NCBI GenBank assembly: GCA_001799695.1
Contig: MGTY01000072.1
Span: 1 to 32,543 of the forward strand
Direction: 5' to 3'
DNA from: Elusimicrobia bacterium GWA2_69_24
GTDB lineage: Bacteria > Elusimicrobiota > Elusimicrobia > UBA1565
Length of the DNA: 32,543 bases
Shown piece after piece: positions 22,786-31,252 of this stretch (its first letter is position 1; every line of letters begins with the position of its first letter). The translations under genes were made by a program, and so were the position numbers. Below the pieces are notes generated by a model. The model made no database searches and was not told the DNA's origin. It worked only from the letters and a program-made list of their open reading frames with translations.

Positions 22786-24443
22786 CGCCCTCTGCGGTGT
22801 CTGGACCTGCCGGAGTATCCGCCGCGGCCGGAGCGGAAGCAGGACTCGCAGATGCTGTGCTTGTGCAGTACCGGCAGATTGCCGCCGCATTTGCGGCAGC
22901 GCTGCTGGAGGTTGCTCTTGGCGGTCAGCGTCCGGTCGATCTTCTCGATGAGGCCCCACTTGTGCTCCAGCACCCGCTCCACCGCGGTCCCGAAGCGGCC
23001 GAGCTCCCGGCGGTTGGCGAGCCAGAGGTAGATGTCGCACTGCTCGACGAGTATTTCGGTGTTGAGCAGGGCGTCGTCGTTGCGGCCGTCGGGCAGCGCG
23101 ATGCCCGAGGGCAGGGGGAAGGGCTTGTCGCCGATCAGGCTCTGGACGCAGGACCACCAGTAGGCGACCGTGTCCCGGCTGGCCGGGGCCTTGATGACGG
23201 CGAACACGGTCTCCAAACCCAGCCGCTGCACGTCCTCTTCCTTGAGGAACCCGGCCAGCGTCCTCTGCTGTTCCAGGTCCATGGGCCGGATGACGTCGCG
23301 CAGCTCGGGCGGGACGGCCTTGTGTTTCTCCCAGAGCTCCAGGCGCAGGGCCAGGGGCCCCGTCATGTTCGCGATGTCCGCGATCTCGGGACCCACGCGC
23401 GCGAAGGCCAGGTCCGGCGGTTTGACGGAAAGGAGCTCGTGGAGCTGTTTGAGCTGATATTCTTCCAGGGCCCCGACTTCGCCGGCTTCCTTGATCCCGT
23501 AGCGCCCGGCGCGCCCCGCGATCTGCCGCGCCTCGGCCGGGGTGAGCAGGCGCTCGGAGATCCCGTCGTATTTCACGAGGGTGGTGAAGCAGACCTTGGA
23601 GGCGGGCAGGTTCATCCCCATGCCGATCGAGTCCGTGGCCACGCACAGCTCGGTCTCGCCGCTCAGGAAGCGCTCCGCCTGCTTTTTCTTGACCTCGGGG
23701 GGCAGGTTCCCGTAGATGGCGGACACGGTATGGCCGTGACGCTCGAAATAGGACTTGAGGTTGAGGACCCCGGCCCGGCTGAAGACCACGAAGATGGTGT
23801 GGAGCTCCGGGTGGTCGATGCGCCAGGGCTTGTGCGCGATGGTCAGGGGGGCCAGCCTTTCGTGCCGGACCACGGTGAACCGGTATCCCAGCTTGTTCAG
23901 GATCTTCGCGATCAGCAGCTCGGCGTCCGGGGAGGCGATGATCTCCAACTGCCGGGCGCGGGCCAGGGCCAGCACGCGCATCCAGGCCCAGCCGCGCTGG
24001 GTGTCGGCGAGCATCTGGGCCTCGTCGAGAACGATGCAGTCGCCGCCCGCCTGCGGGTTGAACATCTCCACGGTGGAGGAGGTGTACGGGGCGCCGGGGA
24101 TGAGGACCTTCTCCTCCCCGGTGAGCAGGGAGCAGGGATGCTTCTGCGTGTTCAGCTTGTCGGAGATCTCCCAGGCCAAAAGCCGCAGGGGCGCCAGGTA
24201 GCAGCCGGTCGCGGCCTTCTTCAAGGTCTCGATGGCGTCGTAGGTCTTCCCGGAGTTGGCCGAGCCCAGGTGCAGGGTGACCTGGACGCCCGCGTCGCGC
24301 TTGCTCCCGACGGCCTCGGCCAGAAGGCTGGTGAAATCCTGGCGCTCGAGGCTCCGGGAGACGGCCGCCTGCTCGGCGTGGCGCTTCTTCGCGAAGCGCT
24401 CCGAGCGCCGCCGCGACCGTATGAGGAACTTCCTCGGCTTCAT
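22782..24443 (-). CDS. SUV3-like ATP-dependent RNA helicase
   Basis: 553 residues. After a basic N-terminus come the superfamily 2 motifs: Walker A GSANSGKT (60-67), CYLAPLRLLAWEI (81-93), LTGEE (107-111), DEAQ (140-143) with the SUV3-type RGWAWMRVLALA after it, HTIFVVFSRAGV, YGNLPPEVK, ATDSIGMGMNLP (269-280) and QIAGRAGRYG. The layout and wording are close to the mitochondrial SUV3/SUPV3L1 RNA helicase, which feeds RNA to a degradosome. Its extreme C-terminus has a Cys4 zinc finger (CRKCGG and CESCF), followed by a Gly/Arg tail. ATG overlaps the YjbQ stop by one base. Role in RNA turnover is inferred from the family. Confidence 0.85.
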   Translation of the reverse strand: MKPRKFLIRSRRRSERFAKKRHAEQAAVSRSLERQDFTSLLAEAVGSKRDAGVQVTLHLGSANSGKTYDAIETLKKAATGCYLAPLRLLAWEISDKLNTQKHPCSLLTGEEKVLIPGAPYTSSTVEMFNPQAGGDCIVLDEAQMLADTQRGWAWMRVLALARARQLEIIASPDAELLIAKILNKLGYRFTVVRHERLAPLTIAHKPWRIDHPELHTIFVVFSRAGVLNLKSYFERHGHTVSAIYGNLPPEVKKKQAERFLSGETELCVATDSIGMGMNLPASKVCFTTLVKYDGISERLLTPAEARQIAGRAGRYGIKEAGEVGALEEYQLKQLHELLSVKPPDLAFARVGPEIADIANMTGPLALRLELWEKHKAVPPELRDVIRPMDLEQQRTLAGFLKEEDVQRLGLETVFAVIKAPASRDTVAYWWSCVQSLIGDKPFPLPSGIALPDGRNDDALLNTEILVEQCDIYLWLANRRELGRFGTAVERVLEHKWGLIEKIDRTLTAKSNLQQRCRKCGGNLPVLHKHSICESCFRSGRGGYSGRSRHRRGR

Positions 24444-24853
24444 CAGCCGGGGAGGAACTTGAGCCAGACCTTCCGGGTGCGGGGGCCGTCGAACTCGGTG
24501 AAGTAGACGCTCTGCCAGGTGCCCAGGCACATCTTCCCATCCTCGACGATGACGGTCAAGGACGGGGAGAAGAAAGAGGACTTGATGTGCGCGTCCGAGT
24601 TCCCCTCGTCGTGCTGGAAGGCCACGTCCCGGTCCCCGCCCTTGGGGATCAAAGAGGCGGTGAACTCGATGATGTCGCGGTGCACCGCGGGGTCCGCGTT
24701 CTCGTTGATGGTGACGCCCGCGGTGGTATGCGGGACGAACGCCGTCAGCAAGCCCGACTGGGCCTTGATCTCTCCCAGATAGGCGTCGAGCTCCCCCGTC
24801 AGGTCGACGAACTCGGAGCGCCGGGAGGTCTTTACGACCAGTTCCTTGGGCAT
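24443..24853 (-). CDS. YjbQ/UPF0047 family protein
   Basis: 136 residues, the usual length. Conserved blocks are FVPHTTAGVTINENADP, DEGNSDAHIKSSFF and LGTWQSVYFTEFDGPRTRKV, with His residues that coordinate metal in solved structures. Members have weak thiamin phosphate synthase activity in vitro, but their true role is unsettled. It lies nine bases after the adenosylhomocysteinase gene and overlaps the helicase start by one base. Confidence 0.92.
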   Translation of the reverse strand: MPKELVVKTSRRSEFVDLTGELDAYLGEIKAQSGLLTAFVPHTTAGVTINENADPAVHRDIIEFTASLIPKGGDRDVAFQHDEGNSDAHIKSSFFSPSLTVIVEDGKMCLGTWQSVYFTEFDGPRTRKVWLKFLPG

Positions 24854-24862
24854 CCCCGTCGC

Positions 24863-26179
24863 TCAGTAGCGGTAGTTCTCCGGCTTGTAGGGCCCCGTCA
24901 CCGGGATCCCGAGGTACTTGGACTGGGCCGGGGTGAGGGTGGTGAGCCTGACGCCGATCTTCTTGAGGTGCAGGCGGGCCACCATCTCGTCGAGCTCCTT
25001 GGGCAGGATGTACACCTGGTTCTGGTATTTCCCGGTGCCCTTGTTCTTCCAGAGTTCCAGCTGGGCCAGGGTCTGGTTCGTGAAGCTGTTGGACATCACG
25101 AAGGACGGGTGGCCCGTGGCGCAGCCCAGGTTCACCAGGCGGCCCTCGGCGAGGATGGTGAGCCGGCGGCCGTCGGTGAGGACGAACTGGTCCACCTGGG
25201 GCTTGATGTTGACCTTCTTGACCTTCTTGTCGTTCTTGAGGCTGGCGACGTCGATCTCGAGGTCGAAGTGGCCGATGTTGCAGATGATGGCCTGGTCCTT
25301 CATCCTGTCCAGGTGCTCGCGGCGGATGATGTCGCGGCAGCCCGTGGCGGTGATGAAGATGTCGGCCTGCGGGGCCGCGTCTTCCATGGTCACCACCTGG
25401 TAGCCTTCCATCGCCGCCTGCAAAGCGCAGATGGGGTCGATCTCGGTGATGAGCACGCGCGCGCCCTGGCCGCGCAGGGACTGGGCGCAGCCCTTGCCCA
25501 CGTCGCCGTAGCCGGCGACCACGGCGACCTTGCCCGCGATCATGACGTCGGTCGCGCGCTTGATGCCGTCGAGCAGGGACTCGCGGCAGCCGTAGAGGTT
25601 GTCGAACTTCGACTTGGTGCAGGAGTCGTTGACGTTGATGGCGGGCAGGGGCAGCTTGCCGGTCTTCTCGCGCTCGTAGAGGCGGTGCACGCCGGTCGTG
25701 GTCTCCTCGGAGAGGCCGACGATGTCCTTGAGCAGCTCGGGGTGCTTGTCGATGACGATGTTGGTCAGGTCCCCGCCGTCGTCGAGCAGGATGGTCGGGC
25801 CGGAGCCGTCGGGCCAGCGCAGGGTCTGTTCGATGCACCAGTCGTACTCGGGCTCGGTTTCCCCTTTCCAGGCGAAGACCGCGGAACGGCCGGCCTTGGC
25901 GATGGCGGCGGCGGCGTGGTCCTGGGTCGAGAAGATGTTGCAGGAGGACCAGCGCACGCTGGCCCCGAGGGCCTCGAGGGTCTCGATGAGCACCGCGGTC
26001 TGGATGGTCATGTGGAGGCAGCCGGCGATACGGGCGCCCTTGAGGGGCTTCTGGGAGCCGTATTCCTCGCGCAGGGCCATGAGGCCCGGCATCTCGGTCT
26101 CGGCGATCTCGATCTCCTTGCGGCCCCACTCGGCGAGAGTGATGTCCTTCACTTTATAGTCGAGCGTCGCGGTCGTCAT
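24863..26179 (-). CDS. ahcY: Adenosylhomocysteinase
   Basis: 438 residues; cytoplasmic NAD-dependent enzyme that splits S-adenosylhomocysteine into adenosine and homocysteine, relieving product inhibition of methyltransferases. Recognised by [17 protein letters not shown], the substrate-site [22 protein letters not shown]-binding [32 protein letters not shown], and the C-terminal [24 protein letters not shown] ending (written as separate parts). ATG at 26179 has GGAGG at a six-base spacing. It heads a four-gene operon with YjbQ, SUV3-like helicase and YcaQ. The 33-base leader is too short for an SAH riboswitch. Confidence 0.97.
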   Translation of the reverse strand: MTTATLDYKVKDITLAEWGRKEIEIAETEMPGLMALREEYGSQKPLKGARIAGCLHMTIQTAVLIETLEALGASVRWSSCNIFSTQDHAAAAIAKAGRSAVFAWKGETEPEYDWCIEQTLRWPDGSGPTILLDDGGDLTNIVIDKHPELLKDIVGLSEETTTGVHRLYEREKTGKLPLPAINVNDSCTKSKFDNLYGCRESLLDGIKRATDVMIAGKVAVVAGYGDVGKGCAQSLRGQGARVLITEIDPICALQAAMEGYQVVTMEDAAPQADIFITATGCRDIIRREHLDRMKDQAIICNIGHFDLEIDVASLKNDKKVKKVNIKPQVDQFVLTDGRRLTILAEGRLVNLGCATGHPSFVMSNSFTNQTLAQLELWKNKGTGKYQNQVYILPKELDEMVARLHLKKIGVRLTTLTPAQSKYLGIPVTGPYKPENYRY

Positions 26180-26212
26180 CGGGTTCCTCCGGGATTTCAT
26201 CGTTGAAGGGAG

Positions 26213-26242
26213 ATTATACCTAAAAATATCGGGCCCGGTCAG
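26213..26242 (-). promoter_or_regulatory. Promoter of the ahcY operon
   Basis: Minus-strand CTGACC (26237-26242), 18-base spacer and consensus TATAAT (26213-26218), giving a leader of about 27 bases. The -35 box overlaps the stop codon of the upstream lipoprotein gene. The spacer contains GGGCCC. Confidence 0.75.
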
Positions 26243-26880
26243 CGGGCGCCCCAGGGCGGCGGCGGGGCCGGGACCGGCCGGGTCAGGTCGAAATCGACCC
26301 GGAAATCGCGGCCCGGGCGCTGCAGGCCGTAGCTGAAGGTAGTCCCAGGGACCAGTCCCGCCACCCAGACGTTGGCGACCGATTGGGGGATCTCGGCGCG
26401 CACGAAGAGTTCGCGGGAATAGGCGTCGGCCGGGAAGGACTGCCGCTCCGGGGCGCCGGGCTCCGCGGTGTCGCCCCCGTACATGTTGACCGAGTCCTCC
26501 TTGCCGTCCTCGTGGCGGTGGTCGTGCTTTAGGCGCAGGCCCGCCGCGGTGCGCGTGAAGACCCAGGTGCGGGAGCGGTCCGCTCCGACGTGGAAGGGCA
26601 CGCGGATCTCGTCGCGGGAGCATTCGCGTACGTGCATCACGAGCCGCTCCGTCTCGAAGGGGTCCGGTCCCGGGCCGCCCCCCACCTTGGCGGCCACATG
26701 GCCCTCGAAGGACTTGCCGCAGAGGGCGTTCAGGTTGTCCCAGAAATCCTGCTGGGCGGAGGGCTTCGGCGCCTCCGGGGCGGCGGTACTGGGTGCGTCT
26801 TGGGGCGTCAGGAGCCGCGGCGTGCAGCCGGCCCCGAAGACGAGCGTTGCGCAGACGAGCGTCCAGGCTTTCCAATCCAT
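26239..26880 (-). CDS. Lipoprotein of an uncharacterised conserved family (213 aa)
   Basis: The N-terminus [17 protein letters not shown] is a lipoprotein signal peptide with the lipidated Cys at residue 19. The -3 position is Gly rather than the usual Leu, so the lipobox is weak. The mature part matches a conserved bacterial family of unknown function that I know from sequence patterns: [71 protein letters not shown], and the [15 protein letters not shown] ending. It is probably anchored to the envelope. It has its own promoter, TTGTTG-16-TATAAT, shares its upstream region with the divergent GH13 gene and carries a short hairpin (26893-26909) in its leader. Confidence 0.82.
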   Translation of the reverse strand: MDWKAWTLVCATLVFGAGCTPRLLTPQDAPSTAAPEAPKPSAQQDFWDNLNALCGKSFEGHVAAKVGGGPGPDPFETERLVMHVRECSRDEIRVPFHVGADRSRTWVFTRTAAGLRLKHDHRHEDGKEDSVNMYGGDTAEPGAPERQSFPADAYSRELFVRAEIPQSVANVWVAGLVPGTTFSYGLQRPGRDFRVDFDLTRPVPAPPPPWGAR

Positions 26881-26917
26881 CGGGGTCCCCTCGTCCGCGC
26901 AGCGCGGACTCCTCGGC

Positions 26918-26945
26918 ATTATAGCTTTCGCCGCGTCCGCAACAA
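26918..26945 (-). promoter_or_regulatory. Promoter of the lipoprotein gene
   Basis: Minus-strand TTGTTG (26940-26945), 16-base spacer and TATAAT (26918-26923). The leader then contains GTCCGCG-CTG-CGCGGAC (26893-26909), a small hairpin before the start codon that could affect translation. Confidence 0.65.
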
Positions 26946-26994
26946 GCTGGGCCCTTGGGCCCGGGTCCCACCGGGCCCCGGGGTTCTGCTTGTT
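26941..26994. repeat. GGGCCC cluster inside a 7-bp inverted repeat at a divergent promoter
   Basis: AACAAGC (26941-26947) and GCTTGTT (26988-26994) are exact inverted copies and lie at the -35 regions of the two divergent promoters. Between them are GGGCCC, GGGCCC, GGGTCCC and GGGCCCC in 36 bases. The layout suggests a shared control site for the lipoprotein and GH13 genes. Confidence 0.55.
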
Positions 26995-27015
26995 CCGGGC
27001 GGTCTGGCGTATACT
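26987..27015 (+). promoter_or_regulatory. Promoter of the exported GH13 gene
   Basis: TGCTTG (26987-26992), a 17-base spacer and TATACT (27010-27015). The transcript would start about 30 bases before the ATG at 27053 and include its GGAGG. The -10 is strong; the -35 is weak, suggesting help from an activator. Confidence 0.55.
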
Positions 27016-27052
27016 GTTTCCCAGGCCGGAACGCATGCGGTCGGAGGTGGGC

Positions 27053-29080
27053 ATGTCCCGAAGTGCAGTCTGCATTGTCCTTGCCTTGCTTCTCCCCCTT
27101 CAGGTAGCCTATGCCGGGCCGGCGTTCCAGCAGCTGCAGGCCTTGTCCGGAGCCGCTGCTCCGGGGGCGCATTTCGACGGCTCCAAGGACTATGTTTCGG
27201 ACATGACCCAGCGGCCCATCCGGGGGCTCTCCTCCGGACAACTCGACCTGACCACCCTGCGCGAGGCCAAGAGCCTCCTGGGCGACGGCACGAACCTTCC
27301 CGACGGCTCGCCCATCCTGCCCTTCGTCTTCCGGCTCACCGACGGCGGGGTGGTCACGGCCCCGGCCGCCGGCCTGGAAGGCTTCCTCTTCGGGGAGACC
27401 GGCATCTCCGCTTCCCGCGGCAGCGGCGCCATCAGCCATCACTACCAGGACTACCTCAACTACATCGACGCCCTGCTGGCCCCGGTGGCCTGGGCCGTGG
27501 GCGCCCGGCACGAGATCCGCCGCATCGACGCCTCCACCACCAACCCGGCCGAGAAGTACCAGCGCCTCATGACCTTCGTCGCGCAGTACACGGCGGCCCT
27601 GCGCCGGCAGGTGGCCGCCTCCGACGGCGCGGCCTGGGTGCGCACGGCCCGCATCTACGAGATATTCCCCCGGGCCTTCAACCTCGCGGGCAAGCGTGCG
27701 GCCGAGGGCCGCTCCTCCGGGAGCTCGTCCCGCTTCTTCGCGGATTTTGGGACGCGGGACTTGGACGCCATCCGCAACCAGGGTTTCGACGCGATATGGG
27801 TGATGGGCATATTCCCCATCGGCGAGCGCAACCGCTCGGGCACGGGCGGGGGATCCCCCTACTCCATCATGGACCATGACGCGGTCCATCCCGACCTGGG
27901 AACCCGCGACGAGTTCCGCGCTTTCACGGCCCGGGCGCACGCCGCGGGCCTGCGCGTCATCATCGATTTCGTCCCCAACCACACCTCGATGGACTCCAAG
28001 CTCCTCAACACCGACCCGCGCTTCTTCGTGGGCAAGCCCGCGGAGCCGGGCCGGCCCGACCCGCCGGAGGGCTATTTCGCCCATCGCGACCTCAAGGGCG
28101 GCCGCGACTGGTGGATACGCAACGGGGCCTTCCTCTACGGAGGCTCCCGGGCCTACTGGAACGACACCGCGCAGGTGGATTATTCCAACCCGATCTTCCG
28201 CCGCGAGATGATCCGCATCGTGAAGCGCTGGGTGGCCGACTGCGGGGTGGACGGCTTCCGCGTGGACATGGCCTATCTCGATCTCAACGACTTCTTCCGC
28301 CAGACCTGGGGCTTCGAGCTGGGCGGCCCCATGCCCGAGCGCGAGTTCATGGAGGAGTTGACCACCGAGGTGAAGTCGCAGTTCCCGGGCACGGCCTTCA
28401 TCGCCGAAGGCTACGACCGTTGGGACGACCTCTCCAAGGCGGGCTTCGACCTTATCTATTCGAAGAACTCCATGGAACGCCCCGGAGGACATCAGGGCTG
28501 GTACGACTCCCTGGCCAGCCGGGACCCGGGACAGATCCGCGAGGCCATCCGGCGCGCCTCGTACCTGCACTGGCAGGAAGGCGCCTCCGGGGGCCTGTCC
28601 TTCATCGGCAACCACGACGAGGCCTCCCCCCAGCGGGCCTTCGGTCCCTGGACCGGAGGCGCCTCCTTCCTGACCTTGATGATGCCCGGCGGCCTGCTCT
28701 TCTACGGTTCGCAGGAGGTCGGCTTCGACCAGCCCGACCCGCGGGAGCCCAAGTCCATCCCGTTCGGGGTGCCTGTCGAGATCGATTGGAAGGCGGACCC
28801 CTCGGTCAAGCGCTTTTACGACGAGACCTTCCGCCTGTCGGGCTGGCTGCGCGCGGAGCTGGGCGAGGCCGACGTCGAGGCCCTGCCCTGGGAAGGCGAT
28901 CCCCAGTGGGTCGGCTACCTGCTCAAGCCCCGCCGGCCCAAGCCCGGCGGACCCAAGGCCGTGGCCGTGCTGGCCAACCCCACGGGCGGGAACGTGGACG
29001 TGCGGTTCCGTCAGCCGCAGTTGGGGATCGACTACTCGGGGACGCTCGCGCCCTTCGGCTACGACCTGGCGCGCTTCTGA
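27053..29080 (+). CDS. Exported GH13 (alpha-amylase family) glycoside hydrolase
   Basis: 675 residues. ATG at 27053 has GGAGG at 27043-27047 and opens a signal peptide ([20 protein letters not shown]). An N-terminal region of about 190 residues is not recognised. The TIM barrel begins at [11 protein letters not shown] and includes the four GH13 motifs: DFVPNH (305-310), GFRVDMAYL with the nucleophile Asp405, FIAEGYD with acid/base Glu452, and FIGNHDE with Asp522. A beta-rich C-terminal part (about 600-675) follows. It should hydrolyse or rearrange alpha-glucans or related sugars outside the cytoplasm; exact specificity is not visible. Its last 22 bases overlap the convergent response regulator gene. 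Confidence 0.92.
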   Translation: MSRSAVCIVLALLLPLQVAYAGPAFQQLQALSGAAAPGAHFDGSKDYVSDMTQRPIRGLSSGQLDLTTLREAKSLLGDGTNLPDGSPILPFVFRLTDGGVVTAPAAGLEGFLFGETGISASRGSGAISHHYQDYLNYIDALLAPVAWAVGARHEIRRIDASTTNPAEKYQRLMTFVAQYTAALRRQVAASDGAAWVRTARIYEIFPRAFNLAGKRAAEGRSSGSSSRFFADFGTRDLDAIRNQGFDAIWVMGIFPIGERNRSGTGGGSPYSIMDHDAVHPDLGTRDEFRAFTARAHAAGLRVIIDFVPNHTSMDSKLLNTDPRFFVGKPAEPGRPDPPEGYFAHRDLKGGRDWWIRNGAFLYGGSRAYWNDTAQVDYSNPIFRREMIRIVKRWVADCGVDGFRVDMAYLDLNDFFRQTWGFELGGPMPEREFMEELTTEVKSQFPGTAFIAEGYDRWDDLSKAGFDLIYSKNSMERPGGHQGWYDSLASRDPGQIREAIRRASYLHWQEGASGGLSFIGNHDEASPQRAFGPWTGGASFLTLMMPGGLLFYGSQEVGFDQPDPREPKSIPFGVPVEIDWKADPSVKRFYDETFRLSGWLRAELGEADVEALPWEGDPQWVGYLLKPRRPKPGGPKAVAVLANPTGGNVDVRFRQPQLGIDYSGTLAPFGYDLARF

Positions 29081-29484
29081 TCGGCCGGCTTCTTGGGTGA
29101 GCGCAGGCTGTCCCCGGTCAGCGCCGTCACGGCCTCCAGCAGCTTCGCCACCGTCGTAGGCTTGTGCAGGAGCCGGACCATGGGATCGTTCTTGGGGACC
29201 ATCTTCTGCACCGCCTCGGGCCGGAGCGCGGTCAGGAAGATGATGGGCAGGTTCTTGGGCAGGTACGGGCTCTTGCGGAGTTCGCGGTAGGCGTCGAGTC
29301 CGGTCCCGAAGTGGGGCATCATGATGTCGAGGATGAGCAGGCCCACCTTCATCCCCTCGGCCTGGACCTTGGCCTGCGCCGCGTCGGTGCAGTAGGTCAC
29401 CCCGAAGCCCTGGTCCTCCAAAGCGTCGCACACCAAGGTCGCGATGTTGGGGTCGTCGTCCACGACCAGGATCCTCGGCTTCAT
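29059..29484 (-). CDS. Stand-alone response regulator receiver (CheY-like)
   Basis: 141 residues beginning [12 protein letters not shown] with the acidic pocket at Asp9-11, phosphoacceptor Asp53 in LLILDIMMP, Thr85 in IIFLTALRP and Lys108 in LLHKPTT. There is no output domain, only a short basic C-terminal tail. It should signal by protein contact, downstream of a histidine kinase that is not in this window. ATG at 29484 was chosen over an upstream start at 29523 because the receiver fold begins immediately. The start lies inside a perfect 14-bp palindrome ATGGGGGCCCCCAT (29483-29496). The 3' end overlaps the GH13 gene convergently. Confidence 0.92.
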   Translation of the reverse strand: MKPRILVVDDDPNIATLVCDALEDQGFGVTYCTDAAQAKVQAEGMKVGLLILDIMMPHFGTGLDAYRELRKSPYLPKNLPIIFLTALRPEAVQKMVPKNDPMVRLLHKPTTVAKLLEAVTALTGDSLRSPKKPADQKRARS

Positions 29485-29531
29485 GGGGGCCCCCATCGTA
29501 TCAATCCCGGACCCCCCGTTCAAGCCGGTCC

Positions 29532-29594
29532 CTAGTGTAGTGAGTCATAAGTCCAATTACATTCGTCACCCCGGCGAAAGCCGGGGTCCACTAG
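29532..29594. repeat. MITE/REP-like element, short internally deleted copy
   Basis: Starts CTAGTGTAGTGAGTCATAAG, as in the 7760 copy, and contains one hairpin unit (GTCACCCCGGCGAAAGCC with GGGGTCCA). It then jumps directly to CTAG at 29591-29594, losing the second unit and the right terminal repeat. The final CTAG contains the rhomboid stop codon on the minus strand. The element sits between the response regulator start and the rhomboid stop. Confidence 0.82.
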
Positions 29595-30364
29595 CGCTGA
29601 AGCGAGGCCAGCCCGGCCAGGGCGGGCAGGAAGAACCAGCCGGCGTAGGCGAGCGCCGCGGCCGTGAGGCCCGCGGTGCGGGCCAGGTCCGCGGTCCAGA
29701 CCGGACGTTCGTCCTCGGGCTGGAGCAGGCGCAGATCGGTCTTGAGTCCGGCGGTCACTCCCAGGAGGAGCCCGCCGGCGTGGGCCAGGTTGTCGGTCCA
29801 GGGGTCGACCGCGCCCATGACCACCGAGTAGATCGCCCAGGCGATGAGGACGAACGCGGTCCGCTTGTCCCGCACCTCCAGCCGGTCGCGGTGGCGGTGG
29901 AGCGCGGTCCCCAAGGCTCCGAGCAGGCCGAACACGGCGCCCGAGGCGCCGACCGATATCTCCGGCCTCAAGCAGCTCACGACCCCGGCGCCGATCCCGG
30001 TCCAGACGTAGATCGCCAGGGTCCGGGCGCGGCCGAAGGCGTGCTCGCAGCCCATCCCGAGCACGTAGAGCGCCGCCATGTTCCCGATGAGGTGTCCGGG
30101 CGAGCCGTGCAGGAAGCTGTAGGAGGCGAGCCTCCACCATTCTCCGCCCCAGATGAGGGCGGTTTTCTTCGCCCCCGCGGCCGCCAGGAACTCGGTCGCC
30201 GCCGCGGCCTTGAGCCCCAGCCCGCACCAGGCTTCCCAGGAGAAGGCGGCGACGTTGAGGAGGATGAGCAGGATCGAGACCAGGGGAAAGAGCGGCATCC
30301 CGTGCTCGAAGTCCGCCCGGCCGGAGAGCATCTCCTCCGAGATCTCGCGCGGCTCCGCGTTCAA
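29591..30364 (-). CDS. Rhomboid-family intramembrane serine protease
   Basis: 257 residues if started at TTG 30364, which overlaps the previous stop as TTGA; ATG 30331 (246 residues) is also possible. Six or more transmembrane helices carry the rhomboid signatures: WWRLASYSFLHGSPGHLIGN (His and Asn of the oxyanion region), GASGAVFGLLGA with catalytic Ser141, and DNLAHAGGLLLG with catalytic His195. It cleaves membrane proteins within or near the bilayer. It follows two zinc-ribbon membrane proteins in the same direction. Its stop codon is formed by the CTAG at the end of a repeat copy. Confidence 0.9.
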   Translation of the reverse strand: MNAEPREISEEMLSGRADFEHGMPLFPLVSILLILLNVAAFSWEAWCGLGLKAAAATEFLAAAGAKKTALIWGGEWWRLASYSFLHGSPGHLIGNMAALYVLGMGCEHAFGRARTLAIYVWTGIGAGVVSCLRPEISVGASGAVFGLLGALGTALHRHRDRLEVRDKRTAFVLIAWAIYSVVMGAVDPWTDNLAHAGGLLLGVTAGLKTDLRLLQPEDERPVWTADLARTAGLTAAALAYAGWFFLPALAGLASLQR

Positions 30365-31239
30365 CGCTTCTCCCCCGTGTCGAGCATGACGCCCAGGGCG
30401 AGGGCCACCCGGCGGTCCAGTTCCAGGCCGGAATCGCGGCTCATGTCCAGGACGTAGCGGTCGAGGATCGTGAATTTGCGGTTGAACTCCCCCAGCAGGT
30501 CCTCGCTGTCGGCGCGCAGGATGACGAAGTTGGTGCGCAGGATGCCGAAGAAGTTCCCCAGCAGGCGCCGCAACAGCGAGAGGATGATGGAATCCTCCTT
30601 GGCTGTGGCCCAGAGCGAGCCGTCCGGTCGGAGGACTAGCCAGCGCTTGCGGAACACGTTGTAGAGGTAGTTCTTGCTGAGCCGGGCCAGCACGCTCCCG
30701 TCCATGAGCCGCACGGTGAAGGTCGCGCTGATGACGGCGAACTTCTGGTCCTGGAGCACCTCGAGGAGGGGTTCGGTCTTCTGCTCGTCCCGGTAGAAGG
30801 TAACGTGCCGTTTGGGGGAGATCAGGACGAAGACCCAGACGGCCCCCACGATCACGACCGGGATCGATAGGAGCGACCAGGTACCCAAGTAGTCGAAGAG
30901 CTTGGCGGTCCCGTAGAAGCCCAGGCCGACGCAGAGGAGGGCGGCGAGGATGGACAGGCAGCCCTGCCCCAGCATCGCGGGCCGCTCGATGTGGAGGAGT
31001 TCGGCCCCGCTCTCGTCCCAGATGACGTATTTCTCCGCGATGGCGAAGTGTTTCTGCCGGAGCAGGAACTTGTCCTGCTGGAACACCGGGTCCATCCCGT
31101 CGGGATGCGGCGCCGGCGCGGGCGGGGTGCCCGGGACGGTGATATGGGCCTGACATTTCGGGCATTTGACGAGCATCCCCGCGTACTCGTCCTTGAGCTC
31201 GTACGCCGTGCCGCAGGAGCAGGTGAGATGGATGGTCAT
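30361..31239 (-). CDS. Zinc-ribbon protein with scramblase/LURP-like domain
   Basis: 292 residues. The first 40 form a zinc ribbon (CSCGTAYELKDEYAG, then CPKC). After a Pro-rich linker, DPVFQQDKFLLRQKHFAIAE and KYVIWDESGAELLHIERP begin a beta-rich region like the scramblase/LURP-one (Tubby-type) fold. It is interrupted by two membrane helices (about residues 92-135: LSILAALLCVGLGFYG and LLSIPVVIVGAVWVFVLI) and continues with repeated strand patterns to the end. Function unknown; similar bacterial proteins are membrane-attached. ATG has GGGGGA upstream, 13 bases after the preceding gene. The fold assignment is tentative. Confidence 0.7.
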   Translation of the reverse strand: MTIHLTCSCGTAYELKDEYAGMLVKCPKCQAHITVPGTPPAPAPHPDGMDPVFQQDKFLLRQKHFAIAEKYVIWDESGAELLHIERPAMLGQGCLSILAALLCVGLGFYGTAKLFDYLGTWSLLSIPVVIVGAVWVFVLISPKRHVTFYRDEQKTEPLLEVLQDQKFAVISATFTVRLMDGSVLARLSKNYLYNVFRKRWLVLRPDGSLWATAKEDSIILSLLRRLLGNFFGILRTNFVILRADSEDLLGEFNRKFTILDRYVLDMSRDSGLELDRRVALALGVMLDTGEKR

Positions 31240-31252
31240 GGTTCCCCCAGTA

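Noticed and set aside
24587-26206. Plus-strand frame across the ahcY region
   Set aside because: Antisense shadow of the YjbQ and ahcY genes; low-complexity Val/Glu/Leu translation and no ribosome binding site.
26180-26212. SAH riboswitch before ahcY
   Set aside because: The promoter leaves a leader of only about 30 bases, too short and without the conserved SAH riboswitch helices.
24863-29431. Very long minus-strand frame of about 1500 codons
   Set aside because: Only its last 438 codons are a real protein (adenosylhomocysteinase). The upstream part runs antisense to the GH13 gene and through other genes in a wrong frame.
30365-31165. Extended N-terminus of the rhomboid reading frame
   Set aside because: The frame upstream of 30364 overlaps the scramblase-like gene out of frame and has a low-complexity Pro/Arg translation; the rhomboid fold begins after the TTG.
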